From Micavibrio sp. UBA6212 (GTDB lineage: Bacteria; Pseudomonadota; Alphaproteobacteria; Micavibrionales; Micavibrionaceae), in contig DISK01000006.1 in NCBI GenBank assembly GCA_002421905.1, positions 2,261 through 66,260 of the forward strand: a stretch of DNA of 64,000 nt, written 5' to 3'. Below the pieces are notes generated by a model. That model made no database searches, was not told the origin of the DNA, and saw only the letters and a list, made by a program, of their open reading frames with translations. A program made the position numbers and the translations under genes. Of this stretch, positions 50,540-60,399 are shown one piece after another; the first letter of the stretch is position 1, and each line of letters opens with the position of its first letter.

Positions 50540-51787
50540 ATGATGGATATGGAGCAAACCCACCCCGTATTAGGCGGCAAGGCCTACATCTATAGACGGC
50601 CTGATAGCCAGTTCTGGCAATGCGCCGCTTATCATAAAGGATACAATTACCGGATATCGACAAAAGAGACGTTTATGCACGAAGCCATTCGTGTTGCCGA
50701 AGACTGGTATTTTGATCTTCGTGGCCAGGCGAGTGTAGGGAAGCTGCAACCACCCGCACAAAAAGAAATTACCTTTCAGCAAGTGGCTGATCAATTCATC
50801 AAAGAATATTCAGTTATCACCGAAGGTCAGCGCAGCCCGCGATGGGTTGAAGGCCATCTGGGCCGCCTTCGTGTTCATATCCTGCCTTTCCTGGGCAAGC
50901 TTCCAGTTTCGGAAGTCACGGGTGCTAAAGTGCAGGAGTACCGTGTCTTTCGAATGACTCCGAAGGAAGAAAAGAATCCAAATGCAAAAGATAACCGTCC
51001 TTTCAAGAATACGCTTCCAGCACCAAAGACTCTTCACAATGAAATTGTGACATTAAGACAGGTTCTCAAAACAGCTGTGCGTCATGGCTGGATTACATCC
51101 GTTCCCGATCTCTCCATGCCTTACAGGCTATCGGGTAAAGTTTCTCACCGCCCGTGGTTTTCTCCGGCGGAATATAACCAGCTTTATAAAGCAACGCGCA
51201 ATAATGCTAAAACTGCGTCCACTAAATTTAAATGGGCAGCGGAACAGCTCCATGACTATGTACTCTTCATGGGTAACACAGGACTTCGCCCAGATGAGGC
51301 GAAGAATTTGCAGCATCGAGATATAGAGATAGTCGAAGATGCTGCTACTGGTGAGCGTATCCTCGTTATTGAGGTACGTGGTAAACGCGGTGTTGGCTAT
51401 TGTAAAAGTACAGCAGGGGCGGTTCGCCCCTATGAGCGGCTTTTAGCAAGAGCAAAACCTAAAAAAGACGGGCAGGGGAATGACGAATATCCGCAGTTGT
51501 CGGATCACGTATTCCCAGGCAGTCATGTCAAAATGTTTGACAATCTGCTTGATCGAGAAGGGCTTAAGAATGATCGTGATGGTAAGGCCAGAACATCATA
51601 TAGCCTAAGGCATACCTATATCTGTATGCGTCTATTAGAAGGCGCGGACATCTACCAAGTGGCTAAGAATTGCCGCACGAGTGTTGAGATGATCGAGAAA
51701 CACTATGCTGCGCATTTGAAGAACACGTTGGATGCAGCTGCAATCAATGTGAAGAGGACGGGTTATTCTCTGGCAAAGAATAATTAA
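50540..51787 (+). CDS. int: Tyrosine recombinase of the second element
   Basis: Start ATG at 50540 or 50543, with TAGGAGAG just upstream. The protein has a SAM-like core-binding domain (about 80-180), and a catalytic domain with the arginine in GNTGLRPDEA, YSLRHTY (HxxR position) and the nucleophile tyrosine in IEKHYAAH. Two CTTACACG repeats 11 bp apart (50501-50508, 50512-50519) lie directly upstream and may be arm or operator sites. It differs from the prophage integrase and should act on the same tRNA end. Confidence 0.93.
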   Translation: MMDMEQTHPVLGGKAYIYRRPDSQFWQCAAYHKGYNYRISTKETFMHEAIRVAEDWYFDLRGQASVGKLQPPAQKEITFQQVADQFIKEYSVITEGQRSPRWVEGHLGRLRVHILPFLGKLPVSEVTGAKVQEYRVFRMTPKEEKNPNAKDNRPFKNTLPAPKTLHNEIVTLRQVLKTAVRHGWITSVPDLSMPYRLSGKVSHRPWFSPAEYNQLYKATRNNAKTASTKFKWAAEQLHDYVLFMGNTGLRPDEAKNLQHRDIEIVEDAATGERILVIEVRGKRGVGYCKSTAGAVRPYERLLARAKPKKDGQGNDEYPQLSDHVFPGSHVKMFDNLLDREGLKNDRDGKARTSYSLRHTYICMRLLEGADIYQVAKNCRTSVEMIEKHYAAHLKNTLDAAAINVKRTGYSLAKNN

Positions 51788-51874
51788 TTTCAGCCGTCAC
51801 TTAGTCGAGGGGGTAAGTCTCTATTGTGATTGTATAAAAATTTTCTTTCTTATTTGTGTCTGAAAATCCTAACA

Positions 51875-54727
51875 TTAAGCGCGACCTTTTAGTGTGGAAT
51901 AAAGCTGTTCACGCCGTAGAAACGCATCTTTCCCACCATCCAAAATTTCACAGACATGCTCCTTAATGCCTTGGCGCTCCAAAACCCAAGGTGTTGTATC
52001 GTCAAAGAAGCTGAGTTCAAGGCCTCCATACACATATTCAAATCTGAATTCTCTGTTGTCTTGATTTGATTCCTGGCCTGTTTGATTGGCAACAATGACG
52101 TATTCACTATCGCCACCGACAACGACATTAGGATTGTGTGTGACAACGATAATTTGACGTGCTTGCTTTTTCGATTTTAAGTATGTGGCAAGTCCTTCAT
52201 AAATTGAACGGTTGTCGAGATCGTCTTCGGGCTGATCTAAAATAATTGGGTGTTCGCTAGAATCTAATTCAACAATAATTCTCAGTAAGGCAAGCGCACG
52301 TTTTCCTGGAGACATAATGCGGAAAGAGTCGCCACGTAACATTAAATCGTAATTGAGGTAGAAGGCGTTACCCAATACCTCCTGCAAGACGCCGGAAAGG
52401 TTAAACTCACCTTTAAATTCCAGTTTCTCTTCGATGGACTGTTTTACCAGCAACGCGACTGCTTTTCTGTATCCTTCGATATCAGTGTCCTTCGGCTCTG
52501 GAGCTTGCACAATCTCTCGAATTTCTGAATTGCTCTGATATTTTATCCGGTCTTTTAGCAGGGTTTGAATATGAGTGCTTTTGACGTATGATTTAATATC
52601 AATATTAAGCTGGTCGTCACCTCGTGAAACTGGGTGATCTGTCATTACCTGCATAACGGCTCCAGCCAGTGCCAAGCGTTTGTCAATAAATTCATTAATA
52701 ACTTCGGCTGAAGAAACTATCTTTGCCTTTACATTGTCAATTTCAGTTTCTAGCGCAAGAACCGCGAGAAGCTTTTCATTCTCAATTTTGACAGCGGCAG
52801 CCATTTCACGCAAAGGGGCTGATTTTGCTATTTTATCAAGAATTGGCTTTAGCTCTGGCTCTAGTTTAGCAATCTCTACTGTTACGGAGGCTAGCGCAGC
52901 AACGTACTTGGCTTTGATCGGTTCAAGAGCGGCTAAAGTTTCGCTACGAAACTTGGCCATGAGAGGGTTTAATAAAGCCGTGACTTCTGCGTTTAGCTCT
53001 TCTGAGCTGTTCTCCATTAACTCCGGCACAGTAGAATAAATCGTTAAATCTTCTTTCAATTGCTCAAGAGTTACTGCGGCTAAGACTGCGATATCAGATT
53101 GAATTGAGGTCTGCGTTTCCTTAAGTCCTGTCAGTTGCTCCGATAGTGACGCATGTTTAGCTATTTCTTCCTCGGTTAAATCGTATGCCTTTTTAGCGAC
53201 ATCAAACTCCCCTTGAAGTTTCGCAATGTTTGCTCTTACGTCTGCGGACTTGCCCTTTTCGCCTGTTCTATGTCTGGCTTCGCGCAAGTCTCTTAAAGCA
53301 TTTTCAAAAATGGTGGCGGCATTAGCAATTTCGCCATCGAGTGTTTGAAGTCCGCCGCGGTAAGCATCAAATGCACGACGGTAATTTTCGTTTTGCGCGA
53401 GGACGACACGGATTATTTTATTGAGTTCTTTATTCCCGACGCCGTGATCGTTTACGTTGGAATTAAGGTAGTGCTGAGAGAAATAGGTAACCTTTCGTGA
53501 TTCGGCATTTTTTAATGACGTTATCGCCCCGTCTTTCCATTTTACTTCAAAATCTAGATCAGGAATTTCAGTGTGAAGCCATGCAAGATTGTCTATATGT
53601 CCACCACCTGACTTTGGTGGGCTGCGCCGCTGATATTCTAAAATATCAGCGGATTTTACAATGAGTCCAGCCAACAGACTTTTTCCAGTTGATTTCCCGC
53701 CGATGATGGAGTTGAGGTATGACCCTAATTGTATATCATTGTCGGTAAAAATTTTGCCTGCGTTTGTGAATCGAATTGACTCAATCACCTGATAAGGAGC
53801 TTTTTTATCCGGGTTTGTTTCACTTACAGATATCCTTGTTTCAGGCTCAAACAAAATCTGCTTGAGTCCATCAAACGTGGCCTCTGCCTTGATCCATGTA
53901 AAACAATTACCGATACGATCTTTTTGCGTAGAGCCACTAAAATAATGAGCATCACTACAATCTAGAAGTAAGGCGTTGACGTTTTGTGATATGAGCGATT
54001 GCTGTGCTCTGTCATATTGATCGATACTGTCAACAGCAAGAAACACAATATCTGTCTGATTAATAATAGTTCGTTTGTCGGCAGCGCCGCCGCCATCCCA
54101 ACGATAAGATTCCCATTCACTCTTACCGATTGCCGTAACGACCTTCCCTTGGAAAGGAGTGTAATTTAGAATTTCCTTCAGCTTTTCATAGTCCACGTTA
54201 AAGTTATCAAACCCAACATCCCAATCACTTTTTGCTTGAAGGGTAGTATTAGCTGGACTTTGTGCCTTAACTTGTTTTCCGAGCTCTTGGAATGACTGTT
54301 CGCTGATTATACCGTTCCAGGTAGGGTGTTTTGTTCCAGTTTCTAATGTGTAGCTGGCAGAGAGTGCGGGGAAAAACTGGGTTTCGATTTGTGCCAGATC
54401 AACTTTATCTGAAAAAATGACGTGATAATTAAGTCTTTTTGTTTGTCCTTCGCCCACAAGGCGATTTAGGCGGAACTCAATTACTGGCAAGATGCAGTCA
54501 ATTTTATTAAGCCTGCCATTCTGTTTTTCTTGAAGAACTCGCTTATACCCTTCAATAGTGAGATAATCATTTATGCCAATAACTTTGAATTCGGGTGGAA
54601 GTGCTTCAAGTTCTGTGATGAACTGTTCCCACACCTTCGGGGCATTCCTGTCACCGTACTGGTGAAAAAAGGAGGCGGGGGTGTGAATATGTAGGTCACA
54701 TTTAATCCAATTAGAGCCGTGCTTCAT
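51875..54727 (-). CDS. PHP-domain/SMC-like ATPase (TrlF or Ppl type), defence candidate
   Basis: The 950-aa protein begins with a PHP phosphoesterase-like domain (CDLHIHTPAS at 10-19, DCSDAHY at 256-262). An SMC/ABC-type ATPase split by a long coiled coil follows: Walker A GGKSTGKS (343-350), coiled coil about 440-720, and LDQPEDDLDN (830-839) with the switch His in VTHNPN near 863. This is the layout of the TrlF family and of the single-gene Ppl anti-phage system as I remember it. It overlaps the restriction enzyme gene by 4 bp, so they are co-translated. Confidence 0.88.
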   Translation of the reverse strand: MKHGSNWIKCDLHIHTPASFFHQYGDRNAPKVWEQFITELEALPPEFKVIGINDYLTIEGYKRVLQEKQNGRLNKIDCILPVIEFRLNRLVGEGQTKRLNYHVIFSDKVDLAQIETQFFPALSASYTLETGTKHPTWNGIISEQSFQELGKQVKAQSPANTTLQAKSDWDVGFDNFNVDYEKLKEILNYTPFQGKVVTAIGKSEWESYRWDGGGAADKRTIINQTDIVFLAVDSIDQYDRAQQSLISQNVNALLLDCSDAHYFSGSTQKDRIGNCFTWIKAEATFDGLKQILFEPETRISVSETNPDKKAPYQVIESIRFTNAGKIFTDNDIQLGSYLNSIIGGKSTGKSLLAGLIVKSADILEYQRRSPPKSGGGHIDNLAWLHTEIPDLDFEVKWKDGAITSLKNAESRKVTYFSQHYLNSNVNDHGVGNKELNKIIRVVLAQNENYRRAFDAYRGGLQTLDGEIANAATIFENALRDLREARHRTGEKGKSADVRANIAKLQGEFDVAKKAYDLTEEEIAKHASLSEQLTGLKETQTSIQSDIAVLAAVTLEQLKEDLTIYSTVPELMENSSEELNAEVTALLNPLMAKFRSETLAALEPIKAKYVAALASVTVEIAKLEPELKPILDKIAKSAPLREMAAAVKIENEKLLAVLALETEIDNVKAKIVSSAEVINEFIDKRLALAGAVMQVMTDHPVSRGDDQLNIDIKSYVKSTHIQTLLKDRIKYQSNSEIREIVQAPEPKDTDIEGYRKAVALLVKQSIEEKLEFKGEFNLSGVLQEVLGNAFYLNYDLMLRGDSFRIMSPGKRALALLRIIVELDSSEHPIILDQPEDDLDNRSIYEGLATYLKSKKQARQIIVVTHNPNVVVGGDSEYVIVANQTGQESNQDNREFRFEYVYGGLELSFFDDTTPWVLERQGIKEHVCEILDGGKDAFLRREQLYSTLKGRA

Positions 54728-57498
54728 GATTTTGCCTTTCTCTTGCCTTTTCCAGCAGAGATAAGGGGTGCTGAAAGGCGCTGATATTCACTAAATAGAA
54801 ACTCTACTCGCTCACGTTCGGAGTGAAATGGCTGTTTACGGTAAGCCAAATCAACAGCCTTATCTAAAGCTTGATGTGCTTTTTGTAAGGCAACAGGCAT
54901 TGTTATAGGGTCGTACAAATCAGCTAAGGTAGATAAAGGAAATAGTAGGCGGGCATCAAGTACGGCTTGAGCTCTATCTTCAATTGATTTTATAGATGCT
55001 GAAGTGGGCTGTTCCGGCCAAGGGAAGTTATTATAAACAAGCGTATTAGAATAGCTGTAGTCACTCTTCAGCCGACCACAGACGTAACGCATCCAGTCCA
55101 TATGCATCATCGAAGTTAATACTCCAAAATGGTATAGACTGGCGTTGGGTACAAACTGAATTTTATTACTACAAATTACATCCTTACTCAAAAATGCAAT
55201 CGGTATATAAGTGCGTCTTTCTGAGGATACTTCTGGGATGGCAAGATAATCAGAGTTTGGCTGTGAGATTTGCCTAAATAAAGTTGGAGTAGCAGCGTAC
55301 TTTCTGGTTGAAGGTGCTTTGCTTTTAAGGCGCTCCTCCTGAACGGCGGCAATACGCTTACTTACTAATGGTAATTTTCTAAGTTCACTTGGCTCAGCAT
55401 CTTTAAGCCAAAGACAGTAACGCTCTAATCCATTAATAAAGTCTCCTCCGCTCATGTAGCGGCGAATGTATTTTTTGCTTTCAGGTTCCGCGCTAATCAA
55501 TTCCATACGCTCTTCTGGCGATAATATGAAGTGCCCCCCATCTGTTGGTTTATTGCCCCATTGCATTTTGGGTACATTGCATATCGGAAGTGTACGAGTT
55601 TGGACGACGATACTTGGAGCATCCACTAGATAGGGGCTGATATTTTTTGCGGCAACACGATGCGGATCACTTGTTATCGTTTCATATTCATAAAGGAATT
55701 TGCTTTCAGTGCTTTTTGCTGCGAACCCTATGATAACTGCATGGACGGCGGCTACTTTCATTCCTTTCGCTTTCTTTTCATCAATTGTCCATTTAAACGT
55801 ACGATGAGCGAAATGGATCTCGATGCCGTATCTATCTATCAAGGGCGGCCACAATATTCCTGCTTGTTCGCCTTGTGTAATTGAATTTGTTGACACAAAC
55901 GCAACTTTTACTTTGGTTCCTTTGATAAACTGAGCCGCTTTTACATACCAATTACAAACATAGTCGAGGACACCTTGAGCGCTAATATCATGCATCACAG
56001 CTTGCTGTTCTAACTTTTGAGCCTCAGATTGATAGTGGTGGCCAACAAAAGGTGGATTGCCGAGCATAAATGTTAAGTTTGCTGAGCTTATTACAGATTC
56101 CCAATTTAAGGTTAGCGCATTTCCATGTGTAATATGTGCTGATTTCTCTAAAGGCAGCCTTATAAAAGATTGGCCAAAAGTTTCTGACAGGCGCATGTTC
56201 ATTTGATGATCGACTAACCACATGGCTGCTTCGGCAATGTGTGCGGCGAATTCTTCAATCTCTATGCCGAAAAACTGGTCGACATCAACCTTTGAAAGCT
56301 GTTTTACGTCAAGGGAGAGCTGACGAGTGGGATGAAGTTGCTTAAGAACTTCAATTTCCAGTACCCTCAATTCTCGATAGGCTAAAATCAGAAAGTTGCC
56401 GCATCCGCAAGCGGGATCAAAAAATGTAAGAGTGCCTAACTTAGTATGAAACTTTTCAAGCTGGGATTTTCGCTGCGTTGATTTGCTGTCTCGAATTTTT
56501 TCAAATTCTTCTCTTAAATCATCAAGAAATAATGGATGGATAGTTTTAAGAATATTGCGCTCACTTGTATAGTGAGCGCCACCCTTGCGTTGTTCTTCAG
56601 GCAGCATAACCATTTGGAACAGCGAACCAAACAATGCTGGCGATACTTTGCTCCATTTAAAACGGCAGCACTGTAATAATGCCTGTCTCATGGGCGCATC
56701 AAAGCTGGGTGTCCGAATAAGACCGGCAAAAAGCTTTCCGTTTACATGAGGGAAGCGACTTAAATCTTCATCTAATGTTTTCTGGCGCTGCTTCGGTGCT
56801 GTATCTAGAACTTCAAATAGGTGGATTAGATTAGAACCTAAGTCACGTCCATCTTCGCTTGTTTTATTCTCGATGTAGTAAAGGAAGCTATCTGGTTCAA
56901 AGATACCTGTATCGTCTGCAAATAAGCAGAACATTAAACGTACAAGAAGCTTTTCTAGGTCTTGCCCGGTATAGCCGCTTTCCTCAAGCCTCTCATGTAG
57001 ATTACCCATGAGGGTAGCGGCCTCAATATTAACTTCTGGCTGATCTTTGTATTGCTCTAGATGATAGCCGGCAACAAAGCCAAAGATCTTTATATGCTCT
57101 GCGAGCTGTGAGAGCGGAAATTTATATTCTTCTCTTGTTTCAAGGTCGATCATCTCGAAATTTTGAAAATCTGAGAGCAAAATATAACGAGGTTTCTCCA
57201 GCTCCTTTAATTGTAAAAAATAATCTGTTGCTTGTGTACGAGCATTCTCCAAGCTCCGTCCTGCTGATTTTTGTTCAATAAGCAACTGTCCCGGCCAGAA
57301 GAGATCAATGAAACCTTGCTTGTCGTTTAATTTTTTTACTTTTTGCTCGTATATGGCAACATCTCTGCGTCTTCTGCCAAAAACTTCAAAGAACTCGTTA
57401 TAAAAGGTTTGAGTTTGCCCTTTCTCATAGTGGGCATCTTTCCAGTCTTCTGAGAAGCGGGCTGCACGAGCGCGAATTTCATTCCAACTTAACGGCAT
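54724..57498 (-). CDS. MmeI-like fused restriction-modification enzyme (Type IIG/IIL)
   Basis: The 924-aa protein carries an N-terminal nuclease motif D65-x9-E75-x-K77 (GFIDLFWPGQLLIEQKSAG), a helical connector, an N6-adenine methyltransferase with motif I DPACGCGNF (361-369) and motif IV NPPF (481-484), and a C-terminal specificity region. The D-x9-ExK spacing is the one I recall for MmeI. It should methylate and cut DNA at a specific site as one polypeptide. It is the middle gene of a three-gene operon with an HTH protein and the PHP-ATPase. Confidence 0.88.
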   Translation of the reverse strand: MPLSWNEIRARAARFSEDWKDAHYEKGQTQTFYNEFFEVFGRRRRDVAIYEQKVKKLNDKQGFIDLFWPGQLLIEQKSAGRSLENARTQATDYFLQLKELEKPRYILLSDFQNFEMIDLETREEYKFPLSQLAEHIKIFGFVAGYHLEQYKDQPEVNIEAATLMGNLHERLEESGYTGQDLEKLLVRLMFCLFADDTGIFEPDSFLYYIENKTSEDGRDLGSNLIHLFEVLDTAPKQRQKTLDEDLSRFPHVNGKLFAGLIRTPSFDAPMRQALLQCCRFKWSKVSPALFGSLFQMVMLPEEQRKGGAHYTSERNILKTIHPLFLDDLREEFEKIRDSKSTQRKSQLEKFHTKLGTLTFFDPACGCGNFLILAYRELRVLEIEVLKQLHPTRQLSLDVKQLSKVDVDQFFGIEIEEFAAHIAEAAMWLVDHQMNMRLSETFGQSFIRLPLEKSAHITHGNALTLNWESVISSANLTFMLGNPPFVGHHYQSEAQKLEQQAVMHDISAQGVLDYVCNWYVKAAQFIKGTKVKVAFVSTNSITQGEQAGILWPPLIDRYGIEIHFAHRTFKWTIDEKKAKGMKVAAVHAVIIGFAAKSTESKFLYEYETITSDPHRVAAKNISPYLVDAPSIVVQTRTLPICNVPKMQWGNKPTDGGHFILSPEERMELISAEPESKKYIRRYMSGGDFINGLERYCLWLKDAEPSELRKLPLVSKRIAAVQEERLKSKAPSTRKYAATPTLFRQISQPNSDYLAIPEVSSERRTYIPIAFLSKDVICSNKIQFVPNASLYHFGVLTSMMHMDWMRYVCGRLKSDYSYSNTLVYNNFPWPEQPTSASIKSIEDRAQAVLDARLLFPLSTLADLYDPITMPVALQKAHQALDKAVDLAYRKQPFHSERERVEFLFSEYQRLSAPLISAGKGKRKAKS

Positions 57499-57671
57499 TA
57501 TTTGCTCTCCTGCACTTTAATCCACTTATCAATCTCGCTTTTGCGGAAACGCCATGCGCCGCCAACTTTGAAGCCGGGCACTGTGCCTTCGGCCACCAAA
57601 CGGTAAAGCGTCTTCTCTGCCATTTTTAGATAGGCAGCTAATTCGCGGATTGTGATGACATCCGTTTGCAA
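57498..57671 (-). CDS. Small HTH (excisionase-family) regulator, TTG start
   Basis: The 57-aa reading frame starts at a TTG (57671) behind GGGGGA and reads MQTDVITIRELAAYLKMAEK, then TLYRLVAEGTVPGFKVGGAW and RFRKSEIDKWIKVQESK. This is a complete HTH_17 domain of the excisionase type. An in-frame stop lies shortly upstream of the TTG, so no longer form is likely. Its stop overlaps the restriction enzyme start (TAATG), so it leads the operon and may control it. The gap 57672-58031 holds no gene besides the oriT. Confidence 0.85.
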   Translation of the reverse strand: MQTDVITIRELAAYLKMAEKTLYRLVAEGTVPGFKVGGAWRFRKSEIDKWIKVQESK

Positions 57672-57900
57672 GGAATCCCCCGATGTGAATTGTTAGTGAG
57701 AAAATAGAGGAAAGTTGGGCTGATTGCAATAAGGCCAAAATAGATAACCACATGTTTTATTTAGATAATCTGATGATTTCTTTTGTTTCACTAAGCGAAT
57801 AAAGCTTCTTTTCTTTGTTTTTATTTCTGTTATTTAGAGGGCTGGGGCGGCCAAATTGGTAAAAGCCCTAGTTCCTGTGATATCCTAAAAGTAAGAACCT

Positions 57901-57942
57901 AAAGAGCGCACTTACGCAAACTCCGTTTGCAGCGCTTTTTTT
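57901..57942 (-). other. oriT: oriT of the MobQ type next to the relaxase gene
   Basis: Read on the minus strand, GCAAACGGAGTTTGC (a perfect 6-bp inverted repeat) is followed by GTAAGTGCGCTCT. This matches the inverted repeat plus TAA(A/G)TGCGCCCT nick region known for Q-type oriTs such as RSF1010/R1162. On the plus strand the same hairpin, flanked by GCGC arms and followed by seven T, could also act as a terminator ahead of the relaxase gene. The relaxase gene begins 90 bp away. Confidence 0.75.
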
Positions 57943-58031
57943 GAAGCTCATAAAGAGCGCCGATCATGCCTAAAAAGCCCGAATCAGCGCCATAAATCGG
58001 GTACTGGATCACAAAACAGGGTGTGTGATCG

Positions 58032-60176
58032 TTGGCGATTTATCATTGTTCCTTGCGTGTGTTCTCTCGTGCAGAAAATCATTCTGCCGTGGCTGCGGCG
58101 GCCTATCGGTCGGGCCAGAAGCTTGTCGATGAGCGCACAGGCACTATTCACCGATATGAGAAACGCTTGGGCGTGGTGAATGCCTTTATCCTAATGCCCG
58201 CCAGTTCGCCTGAACGGTTCCAAAATCGCTTTACACTCTGGAACGCAGCCGAGGCGTCTGAAACACGCAAGAATTCCCGTGTGGCCCGTGAGGTCATTAT
58301 AGCTCTCCCCTATGAGCTGACAACACCGGAGCGGGAGAGCCTCACACGGGACATGGCTGCCTATCTGGTCGAGAAATACCGCGTTGCGGTTGATGTGGCC
58401 ATCCATGCCCCTGTGGACAAGGACGGCCACGACCCCAGAAACCACCATGCACATCTTCTTTTTACCGCGCGGGAGCTGACCCCAGAGGGGTTTGGAGCCA
58501 AAACCCGTATTTTGGATGACAAAATAACGGGTCCCCAGCAGATCGAGATCATTCGGGAAGTCTGGGAGACTTTAGCCAATGATGCTCTAAGCCGCGCCGG
58601 ACATTCAGACGTGAACATAGACAGGCGAACCTTGGAGGCCCAAGGGATCGAGCGTATCCCTCAAATCCATGAGGGAAAAGCGTCAACTTACGATGACGAC
58701 CTGCATGACAGACGCCATAGAGATGGTGAGGAGGAAGACGACACCGACACAGAGGACGACGACGACGGCAAGACAGAGGGTAAGAAATCCGGTTCAGGCG
58801 ATACGGGCAGCCGTTCACCGGATATATCTCCTAAGGAGGACATAGCAGAAAGGCCACTTCCTGAAGACAAACTCGAAACACGGGATAAATCCCGTGCGGA
58901 GTTTAATGCCGAGATCAAAGCCCTCAATGAACAGAGGGCCGAGTTTCCCGATAAACCCCTGACTGACCAGATCAAAGAGATCGAACACGAGATTGACCAT
59001 CTCGATAGACGGGTAGAACGTCTTGAGACGTTACTGGATAAAACATCTCTTCCCCAGAAACTTCAAAAGCTGATTGGTGATATGGCGACCAAGGCCAAAG
59101 AGTTTCTTGCTCAAAGGACAGAAGGCCAGATCAAACGGGCTTTATCGGAATCGGAGAAAACCGAGCGACACGAGCGCCAAATTGCTCGTTACGGCAGAAC
59201 TTACAGAGAAAGCATTCATTCCCAAATCAGGGATATGAAAGACAAGATTGAAACGCTTCATTCCAGAGAGACAGAATACAAGAAATACCGCTCCTTTGTC
59301 ACCATGATCGAAACCGAGGTGATGAAGCTGAGGGCGTTCCAAGCTCATACGCTTAATACCCCGCAAAAATCGGATATGGGCAGCATTACCCCAGTAATAC
59401 CTACCAAGCTACCCGAACAGGTAAAACCCACTGCCAAGCCTTCAGAAAAGCCAACAGGGACACAAGCCAAAGTACCCGATGAGCATAAGCCATCCCCGAA
59501 ATCCGAGAGGCTTCAAGAAACCTTCAGCAAAGCACAGACAGAGAAGACACCACCAAAGACAGACAAAACCGTGCAGGTTAAAGCGCCGACTTCTAACGAC
59601 ACCAAAACAGACCCTGCAAGACCTGTAGAGACTAAAACCACTACAGGCACGCAGACACCTAATCCCAAGGATTATAAGATTGAGGCGAATGCCCAGACCA
59701 AACAAATGCTGGATAAAATCCAGACGGAATTAAAAACTCACAAAGCTCAAGAGGCGGCGACTAAACCGGAGAAGCCTAAAGCAGCAGGAAAAGACGAAGG
59801 TCTCAAAGGTCAATTTCGAAAACCGGAACAACCACCCGTTAAGGAAGAAGACCACAGACGAAAAACCAAGGCCGAAGCTGAGAAAAAGCGTCAGGACATC
59901 CCGCCTGAATACCGCGCTCCGCCTTATACAAAAGAAGAACTAAACCCGAACCGAAAATCGGAGCCGAAGGCCAATACTTCACAGAAAGGTGAAAGCGTCT
60001 TGGATAAATTCAAGAAGATGTGGAAACAAGAGGCCGCTAAACCACAATCAAACCCCGAGCAACCAAAACAAGCCAAACCTAGAAAGCCAATGTCCTCATC
60101 ATTTAATCAAGCGGCTAAAAAGCCAAAGGATATGGAGTCTTCGCCTGAGGCTGAGCAAAAACGGGATTTGCATTGA
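58032..60176 (+). CDS. MobA/MobL-family relaxase
   Basis: A TTG start at 58032 gives MAIYHCSLRVFSRAENHSAV, the standard opening of MobQ relaxases. The catalytic tyrosine is Y25 (AAAYRSG) and the metal-binding histidines lie in HDPRNHHAHLL (133-143). The C-terminal 450 residues are charged, coiled-coil (about 280-410) and then Pro/Lys-rich low complexity. It nicks oriT and leads the strand into a recipient. No coupling protein or pore genes are present in the window. Confidence 0.93.
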   Translation: MAIYHCSLRVFSRAENHSAVAAAAYRSGQKLVDERTGTIHRYEKRLGVVNAFILMPASSPERFQNRFTLWNAAEASETRKNSRVAREVIIALPYELTTPERESLTRDMAAYLVEKYRVAVDVAIHAPVDKDGHDPRNHHAHLLFTARELTPEGFGAKTRILDDKITGPQQIEIIREVWETLANDALSRAGHSDVNIDRRTLEAQGIERIPQIHEGKASTYDDDLHDRRHRDGEEEDDTDTEDDDDGKTEGKKSGSGDTGSRSPDISPKEDIAERPLPEDKLETRDKSRAEFNAEIKALNEQRAEFPDKPLTDQIKEIEHEIDHLDRRVERLETLLDKTSLPQKLQKLIGDMATKAKEFLAQRTEGQIKRALSESEKTERHERQIARYGRTYRESIHSQIRDMKDKIETLHSRETEYKKYRSFVTMIETEVMKLRAFQAHTLNTPQKSDMGSITPVIPTKLPEQVKPTAKPSEKPTGTQAKVPDEHKPSPKSERLQETFSKAQTEKTPPKTDKTVQVKAPTSNDTKTDPARPVETKTTTGTQTPNPKDYKIEANAQTKQMLDKIQTELKTHKAQEAATKPEKPKAAGKDEGLKGQFRKPEQPPVKEEDHRRKTKAEAEKKRQDIPPEYRAPPYTKEELNPNRKSEPKANTSQKGESVLDKFKKMWKQEAAKPQSNPEQPKQAKPRKPMSSSFNQAAKKPKDMESSPEAEQKRDLH

Positions 60177-60399
60177 TAGGAATTCTTGGCGCTACGTATT
60201 CTTTTCCTGACTTAAATCTTCCTTTCTCTCGTCCTGTTATCGTTAGAGACCGCCTTTATAGGCAGGTACGCCGTTTCTGCAATGGTGCTGCCCGCGCCAC
60301 TCAGCCTTGAAGGCTTCCCGTGTTGACCATGCATAAGCGGCTTAATCCCCTGCCTGACTTTTTCGGCGTTCGATAACAAACCGAGAAAGGAAGAACATC

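Noticed and set aside
57906..57942. Plain terminator reading only
   Set aside because: A GC hairpin with seven T is present, but the matching nick-type sequence and adjacent relaxase gene make oriT the better main call; termination is kept as a secondary possibility.
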